NCBI RefSeq assembly: GCF_036226525.1
Contig: NZ_CP108487.1
Location: 3,472,001-3,536,000, forward strand
From: Kribbella sp. NBC_01245
Lineage (GTDB): Bacteria; Actinomycetota; Actinomycetes; Propionibacteriales; Kribbellaceae
DNA length: 64,000 nucleotides
Reading direction: 5' to 3'
The notes under the pieces were generated by a model. It was not told the DNA's origin. It ran no database searches and worked only from the letters and a program-made list of their open reading frames with translations. This document shows positions 41,054 to 50,305 of the stretch, piece by piece; position 1 is the first letter of the stretch; the number at the start of each line of letters is the position of its first letter. Position numbers and translations under genes: made by a program.

Positions 41054-43408
41054 ATGTCCCGTCCGAGGATGCCGTTTCGGTTCCTTGTCCCCCTCGCCGT
41101 GCTCGGTGCAGTCGTCGTACCGGCCGGCCAACCCGCCACCGCGGCAAGCGGCGGCGATCTGCCGGTGGTGTCACCCACACCGCAGTCGATCAGCCGTGCC
41201 GGAGACCCGGTCGAGGTACCGGACCGGGTCCGCCTGGTGACCGGCGCCGACACCGACCCGATCGCGCTGCAACGCCTGCGGGCCGTACTGCGCAGCGCCG
41301 GCGCGGAACAACTCACCTCAGGCCCCGCCGCCCTCACCGTCCGGCTGGGTGCCGCCACCCGGGCCGACGTGAAGGCAGCCCTCGGTTCGACGCCGGTGCC
41401 GGCGCACGCGGAGGGCTACGCCCTGCGAGTCGGTCGGTCGACTATCGCGCTCGGCGGCGTCGACGCTGCCGGACAGTTCTACGCCGTCCAGACCCTGCGG
41501 CAGCTCGTCCAAGGTCACCGGATCGCGGGCGCCGGGGTCAGCGACTTCCCGTCGATGCCGTTGCGTGGCTCGATCGAGGGCTTCTACGGTCCGCCCTGGA
41601 CACCCGCGGAGCGGCTTGACCACCTGGACTTCCTCGGCGACACGAAGGCGAACACCTACGTCTACGCGCCGAAGGACGACCCATACCACCGCGAGCAGTG
41701 GCGCGAGCCCTACCCCGCTGAGAAGCTCGCCGAGCTGACCGCGCTGGTCGACCGGGCGGTCGCGAACCACGTCCGGTTCACGTTCGCGCTCTCGCCGGGC
41801 AACTCGATCTGCTACTCCGACCCGGCCGACACGGCCGCGCTTCTGGCCAAATTCCAGGTGTTCTACGACCTCGGCGTCCGGTCGTTCTCGATCCCGCTCG
41901 ACGACATCAGCTACGGGAGATGGAACTGCGCCGCCGACCAGACCAAGTACGGCGCGCCCGGCCGTGGCCCGGCGGCGAAGGCCCAGGTGGACCTGCTCAA
42001 CACCGTGCAACGCCAGTTCATCGCCACGCACGAGGGCGCGAACCCGTTGCAGATGGTGCCGACCGAGTACGGCGACCTCACCGATACGGCGTACAAGCAG
42101 ACCATCCGTACGACGCTCGACGGCGCGGTCCAGGTGATGTGGACGGGCACCGACGTGGTGCCGCCGGAGATCACGAACGCGCAGGCGTCGCGGGCGGCCG
42201 AGCTGTTCGGCCGGAAGGTGTTCGTCTGGGACAACTACCCGGTGAACGACTTCGGCCGCACGGCGGGACGGCTGCTGCTGGCGCCGTACGACAAGCGGGA
42301 GGCGGGCCTGTCCGACCACCTCAGCGGAATCGTGTCGAACCCGATGAACCAGTCCGCGGCGAGCAAGCTCGCGGTCTTCACGATGAACGACTTCTCCTGG
42401 AACGACCGGGGCTACAACCGCGCCGTGTCCGGCCGGCAGGCTGCGCTATACGTTGCCGGGGGCAACAGTCGTACGGCGGACGCGGTGCAGTTCTTCGTCG
42501 ACCTCAACCACGCCGCGCCAACGTTCGGCTCGCAGCTTTGGCAGCCCCAGTCGCCAGTGCTGAAGGGGAAGCTGGACCGCTTCTGGGCGTCGTACGAGAC
42601 CGAGCCGCGGGCCGCGATCTCGGAATTCCGCACGACCACGCGGCAGCTCGAGCAGGCGCCCGCGGTGATCCGGGCCGGCGTACCGGACCGGCTGTTCCTG
42701 CACGACGCGTCCCGCTGGCTCGACGCGACCCAGGTCTGGGCGCGATCGATGGCGGCCGGGCTGGACGTGCTGTCGGCGATCGACGCCGGCGACGCCGACC
42801 GGGCGGCAACGGCACGCAAGTCGATGGAGGCCCTGGCGGCCGCTGCCGGCCAGATCGTCGTCGATCCCGCCGAGCACCATCAGCGTGGGCCGGTGAAGAT
42901 CGCCGACCCGTATATCGAGGAGTTCGTCACCGCGGTCCAGGCGCGGCACGACGAATCGCTCGGTCTGCCGCCGCTGGTCGAGCTCGCGAAGGGCAAGACC
43001 GCGACGCAGGTATCGGACTACGACGCGGCGTACAGCGCGGACAAGTCGGTGGACGGAGACCTGTTCAACTTCTCCACCACCGGCGGGACCGAGCCGCAGC
43101 CGTGGTGGCAGGTCGACCTCGGATCGAGCGCGGACCTGGAGCAGATCAAGGTCTACAACCGGACCGACTGCTGCGCGGATCGGGTGAAGGACTACCACGT
43201 GCTCGTCTCGGACCAGCCGTTCACCGGCACGCTGGCGGACAACCTCGCCAAGCCAGGCGTCTGGAGCCACCACGAGACCGCGCAGGCCGGCAACCCGACG
43301 GCGATCCCGGTCACGGCCCGGGGACGCTATGTCCGGGTCTGGCTCGCCACCACCGTCAACACCGAACTCAACCTGGCCGAGGTGCAGGTGCTTGGCCGAG
43401 TCTCCTGA
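41054..43408 (+). CDS. secreted GH84 beta-N-acetylglucosaminidase (NagJ/hyaluronidase-like)
   Basis: The 784-aa protein has a Sec signal, a GH20b-like N-terminal domain (about 40-165), a GH84 catalytic barrel (RGSIEGFYGPPWT near residue 168 and the catalytic Asp pair in SIPLDDIS near 281) and a C-terminal discoidin/F5-8 carbohydrate-binding domain (from about 643). It cleaves terminal N-acetylglucosamine from glycans or glycoproteins outside the cell. GGAGGT sets the ATG at 41054. The 289-base gap upstream holds no gene I can see. Confidence 0.9.
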   Translation: MSRPRMPFRFLVPLAVLGAVVVPAGQPATAASGGDLPVVSPTPQSISRAGDPVEVPDRVRLVTGADTDPIALQRLRAVLRSAGAEQLTSGPAALTVRLGAATRADVKAALGSTPVPAHAEGYALRVGRSTIALGGVDAAGQFYAVQTLRQLVQGHRIAGAGVSDFPSMPLRGSIEGFYGPPWTPAERLDHLDFLGDTKANTYVYAPKDDPYHREQWREPYPAEKLAELTALVDRAVANHVRFTFALSPGNSICYSDPADTAALLAKFQVFYDLGVRSFSIPLDDISYGRWNCAADQTKYGAPGRGPAAKAQVDLLNTVQRQFIATHEGANPLQMVPTEYGDLTDTAYKQTIRTTLDGAVQVMWTGTDVVPPEITNAQASRAAELFGRKVFVWDNYPVNDFGRTAGRLLLAPYDKREAGLSDHLSGIVSNPMNQSAASKLAVFTMNDFSWNDRGYNRAVSGRQAALYVAGGNSRTADAVQFFVDLNHAAPTFGSQLWQPQSPVLKGKLDRFWASYETEPRAAISEFRTTTRQLEQAPAVIRAGVPDRLFLHDASRWLDATQVWARSMAAGLDVLSAIDAGDADRAATARKSMEALAAAAGQIVVDPAEHHQRGPVKIADPYIEEFVTAVQARHDESLGLPPLVELAKGKTATQVSDYDAAYSADKSVDGDLFNFSTTGGTEPQPWWQVDLGSSADLEQIKVYNRTDCCADRVKDYHVLVSDQPFTGTLADNLAKPGVWSHHETAQAGNPTAIPVTARGRYVRVWLATTVNTELNLAEVQVLGRVS

Positions 43409-43409
43409 C

Positions 43410-44300
43410 TTACCCGCGAAGCGCGATCGCTAGGAGGTCGCGAACCGGCCCGGCGGGCGGTGTGGCGGAGCCGGCCCACACCGCCCGGAGGGTGCGCGTC
43501 AGGTCCAGCCCGTCGTACGGCACCTCCACCAGACGACCTGAGGCCAGGTCGGACTCCACGGCGTACCGGCTGAGGATCGCGGGCGCGTTGCCGGCCCGCA
43601 CAGCCTCCCGTACGGCGGTCGAGGTGGTGAGTACGACGGCGGGCTCGGCCGGTTCGAGGCCGTGCGCGGCGAGGGCCTTGTCGAGTACTTGGCGGGTGCC
43701 GGATCCGTGTTCGCGCGCGCTCAACGGCGTACGAGCGATCTCGGCCGCGCTGATCGGCGTACGGCGGCGCGACCAGGGGTGGGCCGGATCGACCACGAGC
43801 ACGAGTTCGTCGGCCCCGACCGAGCGGCTGCGCAGGCCCTTCGGCGCGGTCGGGCCTTCGACGAAACCGACCGAGGCGGCGCCCGATCTGACCGCGTCGG
43901 CCACGTGATCGCTGTTGGTCGCGGTGAGGTTGATCGTCGGCCGCCCGTTGCCCTGGCGGAGCTGGACCAGCCAGCGCGGCAGCAAGTGCTCGGCGATCGT
44001 CATACTCGCGGCGATCGTCAGCTGGCCGGCCTGGTCGTCGCGCAGGGTGGCGATGGCGTTATCGAGCTCGTGCGCGTGGTCCAGCAGTTTTGCGGCCCAT
44101 TCGACCAGGACCGTGCCCGATTGGGTCAGCCGCGAGCCGCGTGGGGTGCGCTGGAGCAGGGTGCTGCCGACTTGGGCCTCGACCGCCCGCAGGCGCTCGG
44201 AGGCGGCCTGCTGGGAGATGCCGTGCAGGCGCGCGGCCGCGCCGATACTGCCTTCGCGGGCGGTATCGACCAGCAGCGCGAGTGACGACAGGTCGGGCAT
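43410..44300 (-). CDS. LysR family transcriptional regulator
   Basis: The 296-aa protein has the LysR helix-turn-helix (LALLVDTAREGSIGAAARLH, ISQQAASERLRAVEAQVG) and effector domain. It is divergent from the TDT transporter and probably controls it. An inverted repeat CTTGTGAC-N9-GTCACAAG lies just upstream. A GTG at 44318 would add six residues but has no better ribosome site. The end is one base from the convergent GH84 stop. Confidence 0.9.
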   Translation of the reverse strand: MPDLSSLALLVDTAREGSIGAAARLHGISQQAASERLRAVEAQVGSTLLQRTPRGSRLTQSGTVLVEWAAKLLDHAHELDNAIATLRDDQAGQLTIAASMTIAEHLLPRWLVQLRQGNGRPTINLTATNSDHVADAVRSGAASVGFVEGPTAPKGLRSRSVGADELVLVVDPAHPWSRRRTPISAAEIARTPLSAREHGSGTRQVLDKALAAHGLEPAEPAVVLTTSTAVREAVRAGNAPAILSRYAVESDLASGRLVEVPYDGLDLTRTLRAVWAGSATPPAGPVRDLLAIALRG

Positions 44301-44318
44301 CCGCGGACTCAAGCTCAC

Positions 44319-44343
44319 CTTGTGACCGTACCGCAGTCACAAG
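44319..44343. promoter_or_regulatory. LysR-type inverted repeat
   Basis: CTTGTGAC (44319-44326) and GTCACAAG (44336-44343) are perfect complements with nine bases between. A further TGTGAC follows at 44351. Likely site of the divergent LysR regulator for itself and the TDT transporter. Confidence 0.6.
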
Positions 44344-44410
44344 CTCCCCCTGTGACCACACAAGAACGCGCCCGCTACCGCCGACACGCGCGGGCGGCGA
44401 ACCTCGACCT

Positions 44411-45502
44411 ATGACCGCAACAACGCTCGACCGGCCAACGCTCACCACGCCGGCCAAAACGAAGGCTCCCTGGTTCGACAACGTCGGGCCGAACTGGTTC
44501 GCCGCCGTGATGGGCACCGGCATCGTCGCGAACGCCGCGGTCACCCTGCCGTTCGAGGTTCCGGGCCTGCTGGTCCTGGCGAAGGCCATCTGGCTCCTCG
44601 ATGTAGTGATCCTCACCACACTCCTGGCCGCGACCACCCTGCACTGGGTGCGTTATCCACAGGTCGCCCGCAGCCATCTCGAGCACCCCGTGATGGCCAA
44701 TTTCTACGGCGCTCCGGCGATGGCCTTCATGACCGTCGGGGCGGGCGCGCTGCTACTCGGCAAGGACCTGATCGGCATCCGGCCGGCACTCGCGATGGCC
44801 GCCGTTCTGTGGATCGCCGGTACGGCGCTGGGCCTCGCCACGGCCGTCGTGGTGCCGTACAAAGCCATCACCAAACACCGGGTGCAAGCGGACTCGGCCT
44901 TCGGCGGCTGGCTGATGCCGGTGGTGCCTCCGATGGTCAGCGCGGCGACCGGTCCCTTGTTCCTCCCGCACCTGCCGGCCGGGCAGTGGCGGCTTTCCTT
45001 GCTGGTGTGTTGCTACGCCATGTTCGGCCTGACTCTGTTGGCAAGTGTGCTGGTCATAGCCATGATCTGGACCAAACTGATCCACCACGGCGTGGGTGCC
45101 GCCGCAGCCGTTCCGACGTTGTTCATCGTGCTCGGACCGGTCGGCCAATCCATCACCGCGGCGCACAATCTGGGCGAGGCGGCGACCCCGACGTACGGCC
45201 CGGCGTTCCGCGCTTTCGGCCTGCTCTACGGGTTGCCGATGTGGGGTTTCGCGATGCTCTGGATCGCCCTCGCGGCGGCGATCGTCGTACGCACCGTGCG
45301 GACCACTGGACTGCCGTTCACGCTGACCTGGTGGTCGTTCACCTTCCCCGTCGGCACGGTGGTCACGGGCACCTCCGGACTGGCCGTCGCGACCGGCTCG
45401 ACGCTGCTCGCCGTGACCGCCGGAATCCTCTACGTAGGACTCGCCGCCGCGTGGCTCGTCGTCGGTCCTCGAACACTTGGCCTGTTGCGTGCTAGGGTTT
45501 GA
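44411..45502 (+). CDS. TDT family transporter (tellurite-resistance/dicarboxylate type, SLAC1-like)
   Basis: The 363-aa protein has about ten membrane segments and the family start NWFAAVMGTGIVANAAVTLP. TDT proteins move C4-dicarboxylates, sulfite or anions. It follows the divergent LysR gene and its operator. The substrate is unknown. No strong ribosome site is seen before the ATG. Confidence 0.85.
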   Translation: MTATTLDRPTLTTPAKTKAPWFDNVGPNWFAAVMGTGIVANAAVTLPFEVPGLLVLAKAIWLLDVVILTTLLAATTLHWVRYPQVARSHLEHPVMANFYGAPAMAFMTVGAGALLLGKDLIGIRPALAMAAVLWIAGTALGLATAVVVPYKAITKHRVQADSAFGGWLMPVVPPMVSAATGPLFLPHLPAGQWRLSLLVCCYAMFGLTLLASVLVIAMIWTKLIHHGVGAAAAVPTLFIVLGPVGQSITAAHNLGEAATPTYGPAFRAFGLLYGLPMWGFAMLWIALAAAIVVRTVRTTGLPFTLTWWSFTFPVGTVVTGTSGLAVATGSTLLAVTAGILYVGLAAAWLVVGPRTLGLLRARV

Positions 45503-45545
45503 CCAGGTTGCTCGCTGTTTTGCAGTTCCACGAACGTTGCTTTCG

Positions 45546-45580
45546 AACGCCCGCGGATTGTGATCCGCTGGGCGTTTTCT
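45546..45580 (+). terminator. intrinsic terminator after the TDT gene
   Basis: AACGCCCGCGGAT pairs with ATCCGCTGGGCGTT around a short loop (TTGTG) with one mismatch, followed by TTTTCT. It separates the transporter from the cold-shock gene. Confidence 0.8.
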
Positions 45581-45678
45581 CATGAATGGACCTCGTCCGA
45601 CGTGGGAGGGCTCACCCGGCAGTGACCGGGGTGCCGGTAATTTCGCCGGCCCCTAGTACCCCACGAAGGAGATTTAAC

Positions 45679-45882
45679 ATGGCTAACGGAACCGTGAAGT
45701 GGTTCAACTCGGAAAAGGGCTTCGGCTTCATTTCGCAGGAGGGCGGCGGCGCTGACGTCTTCGTTCACCACTCGGCGATCCTGACCGACGGTTACCGCTC
45801 GCTGGACGAGAACCAGAAGGTCGAGTTCGACCTCGCCCAGGGCCCCAAGGGCCCGCAGGCGGAGAACGTTCGCCCGCTCTGA
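45679..45882 (+). CDS. cold-shock protein (CspA family)
   Basis: The 67-aa protein is a single cold-shock domain with RNP1 (KGFGFI) and RNP2 (VFVHHS) that bind single-stranded RNA or DNA and melt mRNA structure. AAGGAGAT precedes the ATG. The untranslated leader may be about 100 bases long, as is common for csp genes, but no known thermosensor motif is visible. A strong terminator follows. Confidence 0.95.
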   Translation: MANGTVKWFNSEKGFGFISQEGGGADVFVHHSAILTDGYRSLDENQKVEFDLAQGPKGPQAENVRPL

Positions 45883-45911
45883 TTTTCAGCAGCATCTGAA
45901 CCACGCTTAAA

Positions 45912-45945
45912 CCGAAGGGCCCGGCCTAACCGCCGGGCCCTTCGG
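45912..45945. terminator. strong hairpin terminator after the cold-shock gene
   Basis: CCGAAGGGCCCGGC (45912-45925) pairs perfectly with 45932-45945 around a six-base loop. It lies between convergent genes and may serve both. Confidence 0.8.
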
Positions 45946-45951
45946 CCGTTC

Positions 45952-46530
45952 TCAAGCGACTTGGTGCCGGTTCTTGCCGGCTTGATGCCGGGTCTCTTGA
46001 GGCAGGGCAATCGTGGGGCGGAGGTGGAGGCGCCAGCGGACCTCGGCGGCCTGCAGGCGGGCCGTGGGCGTCAGGCCTGCTGCGGCGGCGACCGCGGCCG
46101 ATGCGGCGTGGTCCGGATGGACGTGGGCGATCACCGTCGGCACGTCGTGCGAGACCAGCCAGCCGACCAGACCGCGCGCGGCTTCCTTGGCGTAGCCGTG
46201 GCCCTGGAAGGCGGGCGCGACGACCCAGGCGATCTCACCGACCAGCCCGTACGCCGACGGCGAGACCGTGGCCTGGACATAACCGATCAGGCCGGGGGCT
46301 TCGTGGCGGCGCAGCACCCAGTTGTGCCAGGAAGCTGACTTGTCAGGCGGTCCGGCGAGCTGACGCTGGTAGCGAATGGACAGGTCGGCGACTGTCGGCG
46401 GAGTCCCGCCGGTGAAGGTGTAGAGGCTCTCGTCGGACAGCGCGCCGGCCATCTCCTCGGCGTACTCAACTCGTAACGGAAGCAGCGCGAGCCGCTCTGT
46501 CCGAATGGCCTCAGTCTCGACTAGGGTCAC
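45952..46530 (-). CDS. GNAT family N-acetyltransferase
   Basis: The 192-aa protein has the GNAT acetyl-CoA motif A (EIAWVVAPAFQGHGYAKEAA) and the RimJ/RimL-like start (IRTERLALLPL). It transfers an acetyl group to an amine; the acceptor is unknown. GTG start at 46530. It is convergent with the csp gene and divergent from the hydrolase gene. Confidence 0.88.
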   Translation of the reverse strand: MTLVETEAIRTERLALLPLRVEYAEEMAGALSDESLYTFTGGTPPTVADLSIRYQRQLAGPPDKSASWHNWVLRRHEAPGLIGYVQATVSPSAYGLVGEIAWVVAPAFQGHGYAKEAARGLVGWLVSHDVPTVIAHVHPDHAASAAVAAAAGLTPTARLQAAEVRWRLHLRPTIALPQETRHQAGKNRHQVA

Positions 46531-46546
46531 GGGCGCACCTTCCCGG

Positions 46547-46599
46547 CCGGTGTCTTACACCGGTCTCGCTCGTTCTCTCATCGATGTAAGTCCATCGAT
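46547..46599. promoter_or_regulatory. two 7-bp inverted repeats in a divergent promoter
   Basis: CCGGTGT-CTT-ACACCGG (46547-46563) and ATCGATG-N6-CATCGAT (46580-46599) lie between the GNAT and hydrolase genes. Either could be a regulator site or small hairpin. No regulator is adjacent. Confidence 0.35.
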
Positions 46600-46662
46600 A
46601 CCCGCTCCACGCTCCGCCTAAGCCTGAAAGTCGTCGTTGATGAATGAGATGGTTTCCGCCCG

Positions 46663-48030
46663 GTGACCCGACGTCCTCGCGCGGCCGCAGCCCTGGTCGC
46701 AGTGCTCATCCTGGTGGGTTCGGTGCGAACCGTGCAGGAGAACATCTGGTCGACCTCGTCCGGCGCGCCCGCGGACCGCGCGAAATCCGACACCTCGCTG
46801 GCCGCGCAGAACGTCACGCCGACGCCTACGCCATCGCCATCCCCCACGCCGACGCTGCCGCCGGTCAAACGGATCACCCAGCGCCCGTTCACGTTGCGCG
46901 GCAACCTGGACGGCGCGCCGTACGAGATCCGCGTGCCGAAGAAATGGAACGGCACGCTGGTGATCTACGCGCACGGGCTGCGCAATGCCCTGCCTGACGG
47001 TGGCCGGCACAACACCCCGGCCGAGGCGTTCCTGAGCGATTCCGCCGAGAAGGAGCTGCTTGCGCGCGGTTATGCGCTGGCCGGTTCGGCGTACCGGACG
47101 GATGGCTGGGCGGTCGACGAGGGTACGACGGACCTGCGCCGGCTGGCGACGTACTTCGAGGCCCTGGTGTCGAAACCGCGCACCACCTTGCTGGCGGGTT
47201 TCTCGATGGGCTCGGTGATCGCGTTGAGCGAGGCCGAGCGGAACGACCTGTACGACGGGGTGCTCGGCGGTTGCCCGATCGGCGCGGGTACTCCCCGGAC
47301 GTTCGACGCGATGCTCGATCTGGCGCTGGCCTATGACGCGATCTGGGGCTGGCCCGCGGCGTGGGGAACGCCCGGCGATCTGCGGGACGACCTGAACTTC
47401 CCCAAGGAGGTGCTGCCGGTTCTGCTGCAGCGCCTCGCGGAGCCGGGTGGCCCGGCCCGGTTCGAGCTGATGCGCACACTCGCCGGCATCCCGAAGGGGC
47501 CCGAGTGGCCGGAGCGGGTCTGGGGTTTCGCGACCACGACCCGGGCCCAGCTCGAACAGCGCGCGGGTGGCCCGTTCGTGCAGAACCTCGATCACACGTA
47601 CGGCCTGACCGGGATCGACCAGCTGCGACTGCGACAGCTCGGCCTGCCGCAGCTCGAGATCGACCTGGTGATGTCGCGCATCGCCCGGGACCGGATCAGC
47701 GCCGGCCCCGGCCGGTCGTACGTCGAACGGTTCGGCACCTTCCAGGGCGACCTGAACCGGCCGGTGCTCCTGCTCGGAACCCGGGCCGACGCGCTCGTGC
47801 CGCCGTCCCACGTGCGGGCCTACGAGCTGCAGGTGAGCGCCAAGGGCGATTCCAAGTTCCTGATGGATGCCTGGACCAACGGGCTCGGCCACTGCAACTT
47901 CAACCCGCGCCAACTCGCCACCGCCATCACGGCCCTGGAGAACTGGGTCAAGACAGGCCAACGGCCGGGACCGCTGCCGGCGAAGTTCGGATTCTTCGAA
48001 CGTACGCCGGCCCCGTGGCCCCAGCCGTAG
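46663..48030 (+). CDS. exported alpha/beta-fold hydrolase
   Basis: The 455-aa protein has an N-terminal membrane or signal segment (AAALVAVLILVGSV), a Thr/Pro/Ser-rich linker (TPTPTPSPSPTPT) and an alpha/beta hydrolase domain with oxyanion strand LVIYAHGLRN, nucleophile elbow AGFSMGS near residue 188 and a late LGHCNF that may hold the catalytic His. The linker suggests a surface-tethered or exported enzyme. The substrate is unknown. GTG start. The end is three bases from the pseudogene stop. Confidence 0.8.
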   Translation: MTRRPRAAAALVAVLILVGSVRTVQENIWSTSSGAPADRAKSDTSLAAQNVTPTPTPSPSPTPTLPPVKRITQRPFTLRGNLDGAPYEIRVPKKWNGTLVIYAHGLRNALPDGGRHNTPAEAFLSDSAEKELLARGYALAGSAYRTDGWAVDEGTTDLRRLATYFEALVSKPRTTLLAGFSMGSVIALSEAERNDLYDGVLGGCPIGAGTPRTFDAMLDLALAYDAIWGWPAAWGTPGDLRDDLNFPKEVLPVLLQRLAEPGGPARFELMRTLAGIPKGPEWPERVWGFATTTRAQLEQRAGGPFVQNLDHTYGLTGIDQLRLRQLGLPQLEIDLVMSRIARDRISAGPGRSYVERFGTFQGDLNRPVLLLGTRADALVPPSHVRAYELQVSAKGDSKFLMDAWTNGLGHCNFNPRQLATAITALENWVKTGQRPGPLPAKFGFFERTPAPWPQP

Positions 48031-48033
48031 GTA

Positions 48034-48752
48034 CTAGTTGGAGCAGAGTCCCCGCATCTGCACGGCGATCAATACGCCTTCGAGCCGCTTGCACCGCGCC
48101 GTGTTGACGTAGAGCCAGTACGAGCTCGAGCCCGACGGCAGATCGACGTACATCGTGTCCGGGGTAGGGAAGCTGTAGCTGCCGCCACTACTCGTACCGT
48201 TCAGCGGCCGGTCGAACGACGCCCGCCACACGTAGTTGGCGAAACCCTTGGTGGGCGAGATACCGGCGCCATACGGATACCGCGCGGCTACGACCAGACG
48301 GTACGACAGGTAGGACGCAGGCCGGGTCAGGTTGACGGTGACGCCATTGCCCGACGTCCGGCCGCTACCTACGGTCTGCCACTTCGACGCCAGCCAGTGC
48401 TGCAGGTACACGGTCGTGCCTGTCGGCGGCGCCGGGAAGACGCGGCCGGTCGCCCGCATCGCGCCAGTGGTGTTGTTCGTGGTGGTGATGCTGTCGAAGA
48501 AGACCTTTCTGGTTGGTGACCGGATAGCGCACTGGGCTGTAGGCGCCGGTGTAGACGGGCGACCCGGCGAAGTAGGCCCGGTAGTCGTACGCCCCGGACT
48601 GGACCACCTAGAACGCGAAAGTCCCGTCAGCGTTGGTCTTAGCCGTCTTGTACGTCGCCCAAGCAGCCTTGTTATGCGCAGTGCGCTGCAACTGGACCCG
48701 TGAGAGCCACACCAAGTGCCAATGCGGCGGCAAGGGCTCTGAAAACCTTCAT
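48034..48752 (-). pseudogene. decayed copy of the secreted protein at 49221
   Basis: The frame starts with a near-identical signal peptide (MKVFRALAAALALGVALTG) but jumps straight to sequence matching the QLQRTAHNKAAWATYKTAKT part of the intact copy, deleting about 50 codons and changing frame. An in-frame TAG replaces a codon after GTFAF, and another frameshift near GLLRQ/KVFFDS is needed to continue. The last part (from TGTTVYLQHWLASKWQTVG) is well kept but ends differently (VQMRGLCSN). Its ATG overlaps the stop of the peptidase gene. Confidence 0.8.
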
Positions 48753-49147
48753 TCCGTCCTCCCCAGTGGTTTGTGCAGGTGTTCCAGCAGATCGAACAGC
48801 GGACTGCGATGGTCCATGTACCGGTAAGGCGCGACACGTTCCTCGTAATGCAGGCCGTCTCCCCCCGTCGCGCCGAGCCGGTCCCCCGTCTCCACCCACG
48901 CATCGCAGTCCACCGCCGCTTCCGACAGATGAGCGTAGAAATGACGAATTCCATTGCTCTCGACAACGACCAGCAGGCCGTACGTCGGTGTCGGCCCGGC
49001 CCGCACCACCACCCCCGCCAAGGTGGCACGGACCGGCGTCCCCCAAGCCGCTAGATAGTCCCGCCCGGTGTGGTACCCGGCGGGCCACCGGTCCCCGGCC
49101 ACCCCGAACTCGCACCCCACGAGCACAGGCCGGACAGGTATGGCCAT
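48749..49147 (-). CDS. M23 family metallopeptidase (LytM-like)
   Basis: The 132-aa protein is almost only the catalytic domain, with HxxxD (YHTGRDYLA) and HxH (HFYAHLS) zinc motifs. It would cut peptidoglycan cross-bridges. There is no obvious signal peptide, unlike most such enzymes, so export is unclear. GAGGAGG precedes the ATG at 49147. It lies between the intact and decayed copies of a secreted protein and overlaps the decayed one by ATGA. Confidence 0.85.
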   Translation of the reverse strand: MAIPVRPVLVGCEFGVAGDRWPAGYHTGRDYLAAWGTPVRATLAGVVVRAGPTPTYGLLVVVESNGIRHFYAHLSEAAVDCDAWVETGDRLGATGGDGLHYEERVAPYRYMDHRSPLFDLLEHLHKPLGRTE

Positions 49148-49220
49148 CAGTCCCTCCTCGGATCGCCATCGGCTGGACCCGATCCTGCTCAGGAACCTTC
49201 AGCCAGTCTTAAAGCGGCTA

Positions 49221-50258
49221 CTAGATCGAGCAGAGACTCCGCATCCGGACTTCCACCCGGTAGTCGCCGCCGAGCTGCGCGGAGAACCTGATCGTCATCT
49301 CGTTCTCCTGAGCGATGAGGTCCGCGGAGTACGGCACGTTCGTCCCCGGCAGCAGGTCCGCACTGAAGAGGTACCGACCAGTGGCGAGGATGACGTAGAT
49401 GTTCGTTGGGTTGGACGTAGACGCGATCAAGCCGCCTTCGACCAGCCTGCAGCGGCTGGTGTTGACGTGCACCCAGTACTCACTCGAGTGCGGCGGCAGA
49501 TTGACGTTCATGATGAACGGGCCGTTGAAGGTGTGGCTGCCGTCGCCGGTCGTCTTGATGATCGGCCGGCCGAACGAGGGCCGCCACTGGTAGTGCGCGA
49601 ATCCCTTCGTCGCCGAGATACCCGCGCCATACGGGTAACGAGTAGCTACGACCAGCCGGTACGACAGGTATGACGCAGGCCGGGTCAGCTTGATCGTGAC
49701 GGCGTTGGAGGACGTCCGTCCGCTACCGACCGTCTGCCACTTCGATGCCAGCCAGTGCTGCAGGTACACGGTCGTGCCTGTCGGCGGCGTCGGGAAGACC
49801 CGGCCCGTGGCCTGCATCCCGCCGTTCTCGTAGTTGGTGGTTTTGATGGTGTCGAAAATGACCTTCTGCGTGGTGACCGGATACCGCACCGGGCTCAGTG
49901 CGCCGGTGTAGACGGGCGACCCGGTGAAGTACGCGCGGTAGTCGTACGCGCCGGACTGCACCACGGAGAACGCGAAAGTCCCGTCGGCGTTGGTCTTCGC
50001 CGTCTTGTACGTCGCCCAAGCAGCCTTGTTATGCGCAGTGCGCTGCAACTGGACCGTCGCGTAGTTCACGCCCGTCGTCGTGCCGTAGCGCCACAACCTG
50101 CCACTCAGCTTGATCGTCGTGCCGTAGACCCCGGACGACGGTGCCGCCAGACTCACGGCGGTAGTGATCTTCGCCTGTGGCGCGGCCGCGGCCGGCCCCA
50201 GACCAGTGAGTGCCACGCCTAGTGCCAGCACAGCGGCAACGGCTCTGAAAAGCTTCAT
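49221..50258 (-). CDS. secreted beta-rich protein of unknown function
   Basis: The 345-aa protein has a Sec signal (MKLFRAVAAVLALGVALTGL, cleavage near AAAA-P) and an immunoglobulin-like domain (SGVYGTTIKLSGRLWRYGTT to YTGALSPVRYP) followed by a second beta domain (TVYLQHWLASKWQTVGSGRT, ending in SLCSI). Two Cys may form a disulfide. A degraded duplicate lies downstream at 48034, separated by an M23 peptidase, so an ancestral pair is likely. It may bind the cell surface or another polymer; function unknown. Confidence 0.75.
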   Translation of the reverse strand: MKLFRAVAAVLALGVALTGLGPAAAAPQAKITTAVSLAAPSSGVYGTTIKLSGRLWRYGTTTGVNYATVQLQRTAHNKAAWATYKTAKTNADGTFAFSVVQSGAYDYRAYFTGSPVYTGALSPVRYPVTTQKVIFDTIKTTNYENGGMQATGRVFPTPPTGTTVYLQHWLASKWQTVGSGRTSSNAVTIKLTRPASYLSYRLVVATRYPYGAGISATKGFAHYQWRPSFGRPIIKTTGDGSHTFNGPFIMNVNLPPHSSEYWVHVNTSRCRLVEGGLIASTSNPTNIYVILATGRYLFSADLLPGTNVPYSADLIAQENEMTIRFSAQLGGDYRVEVRMRSLCSI

Positions 50259-50305
50259 CCTTACCTCCCCAGGTGGTTAACCGTCACCACCCAACCAGCG
50301 AGGCT

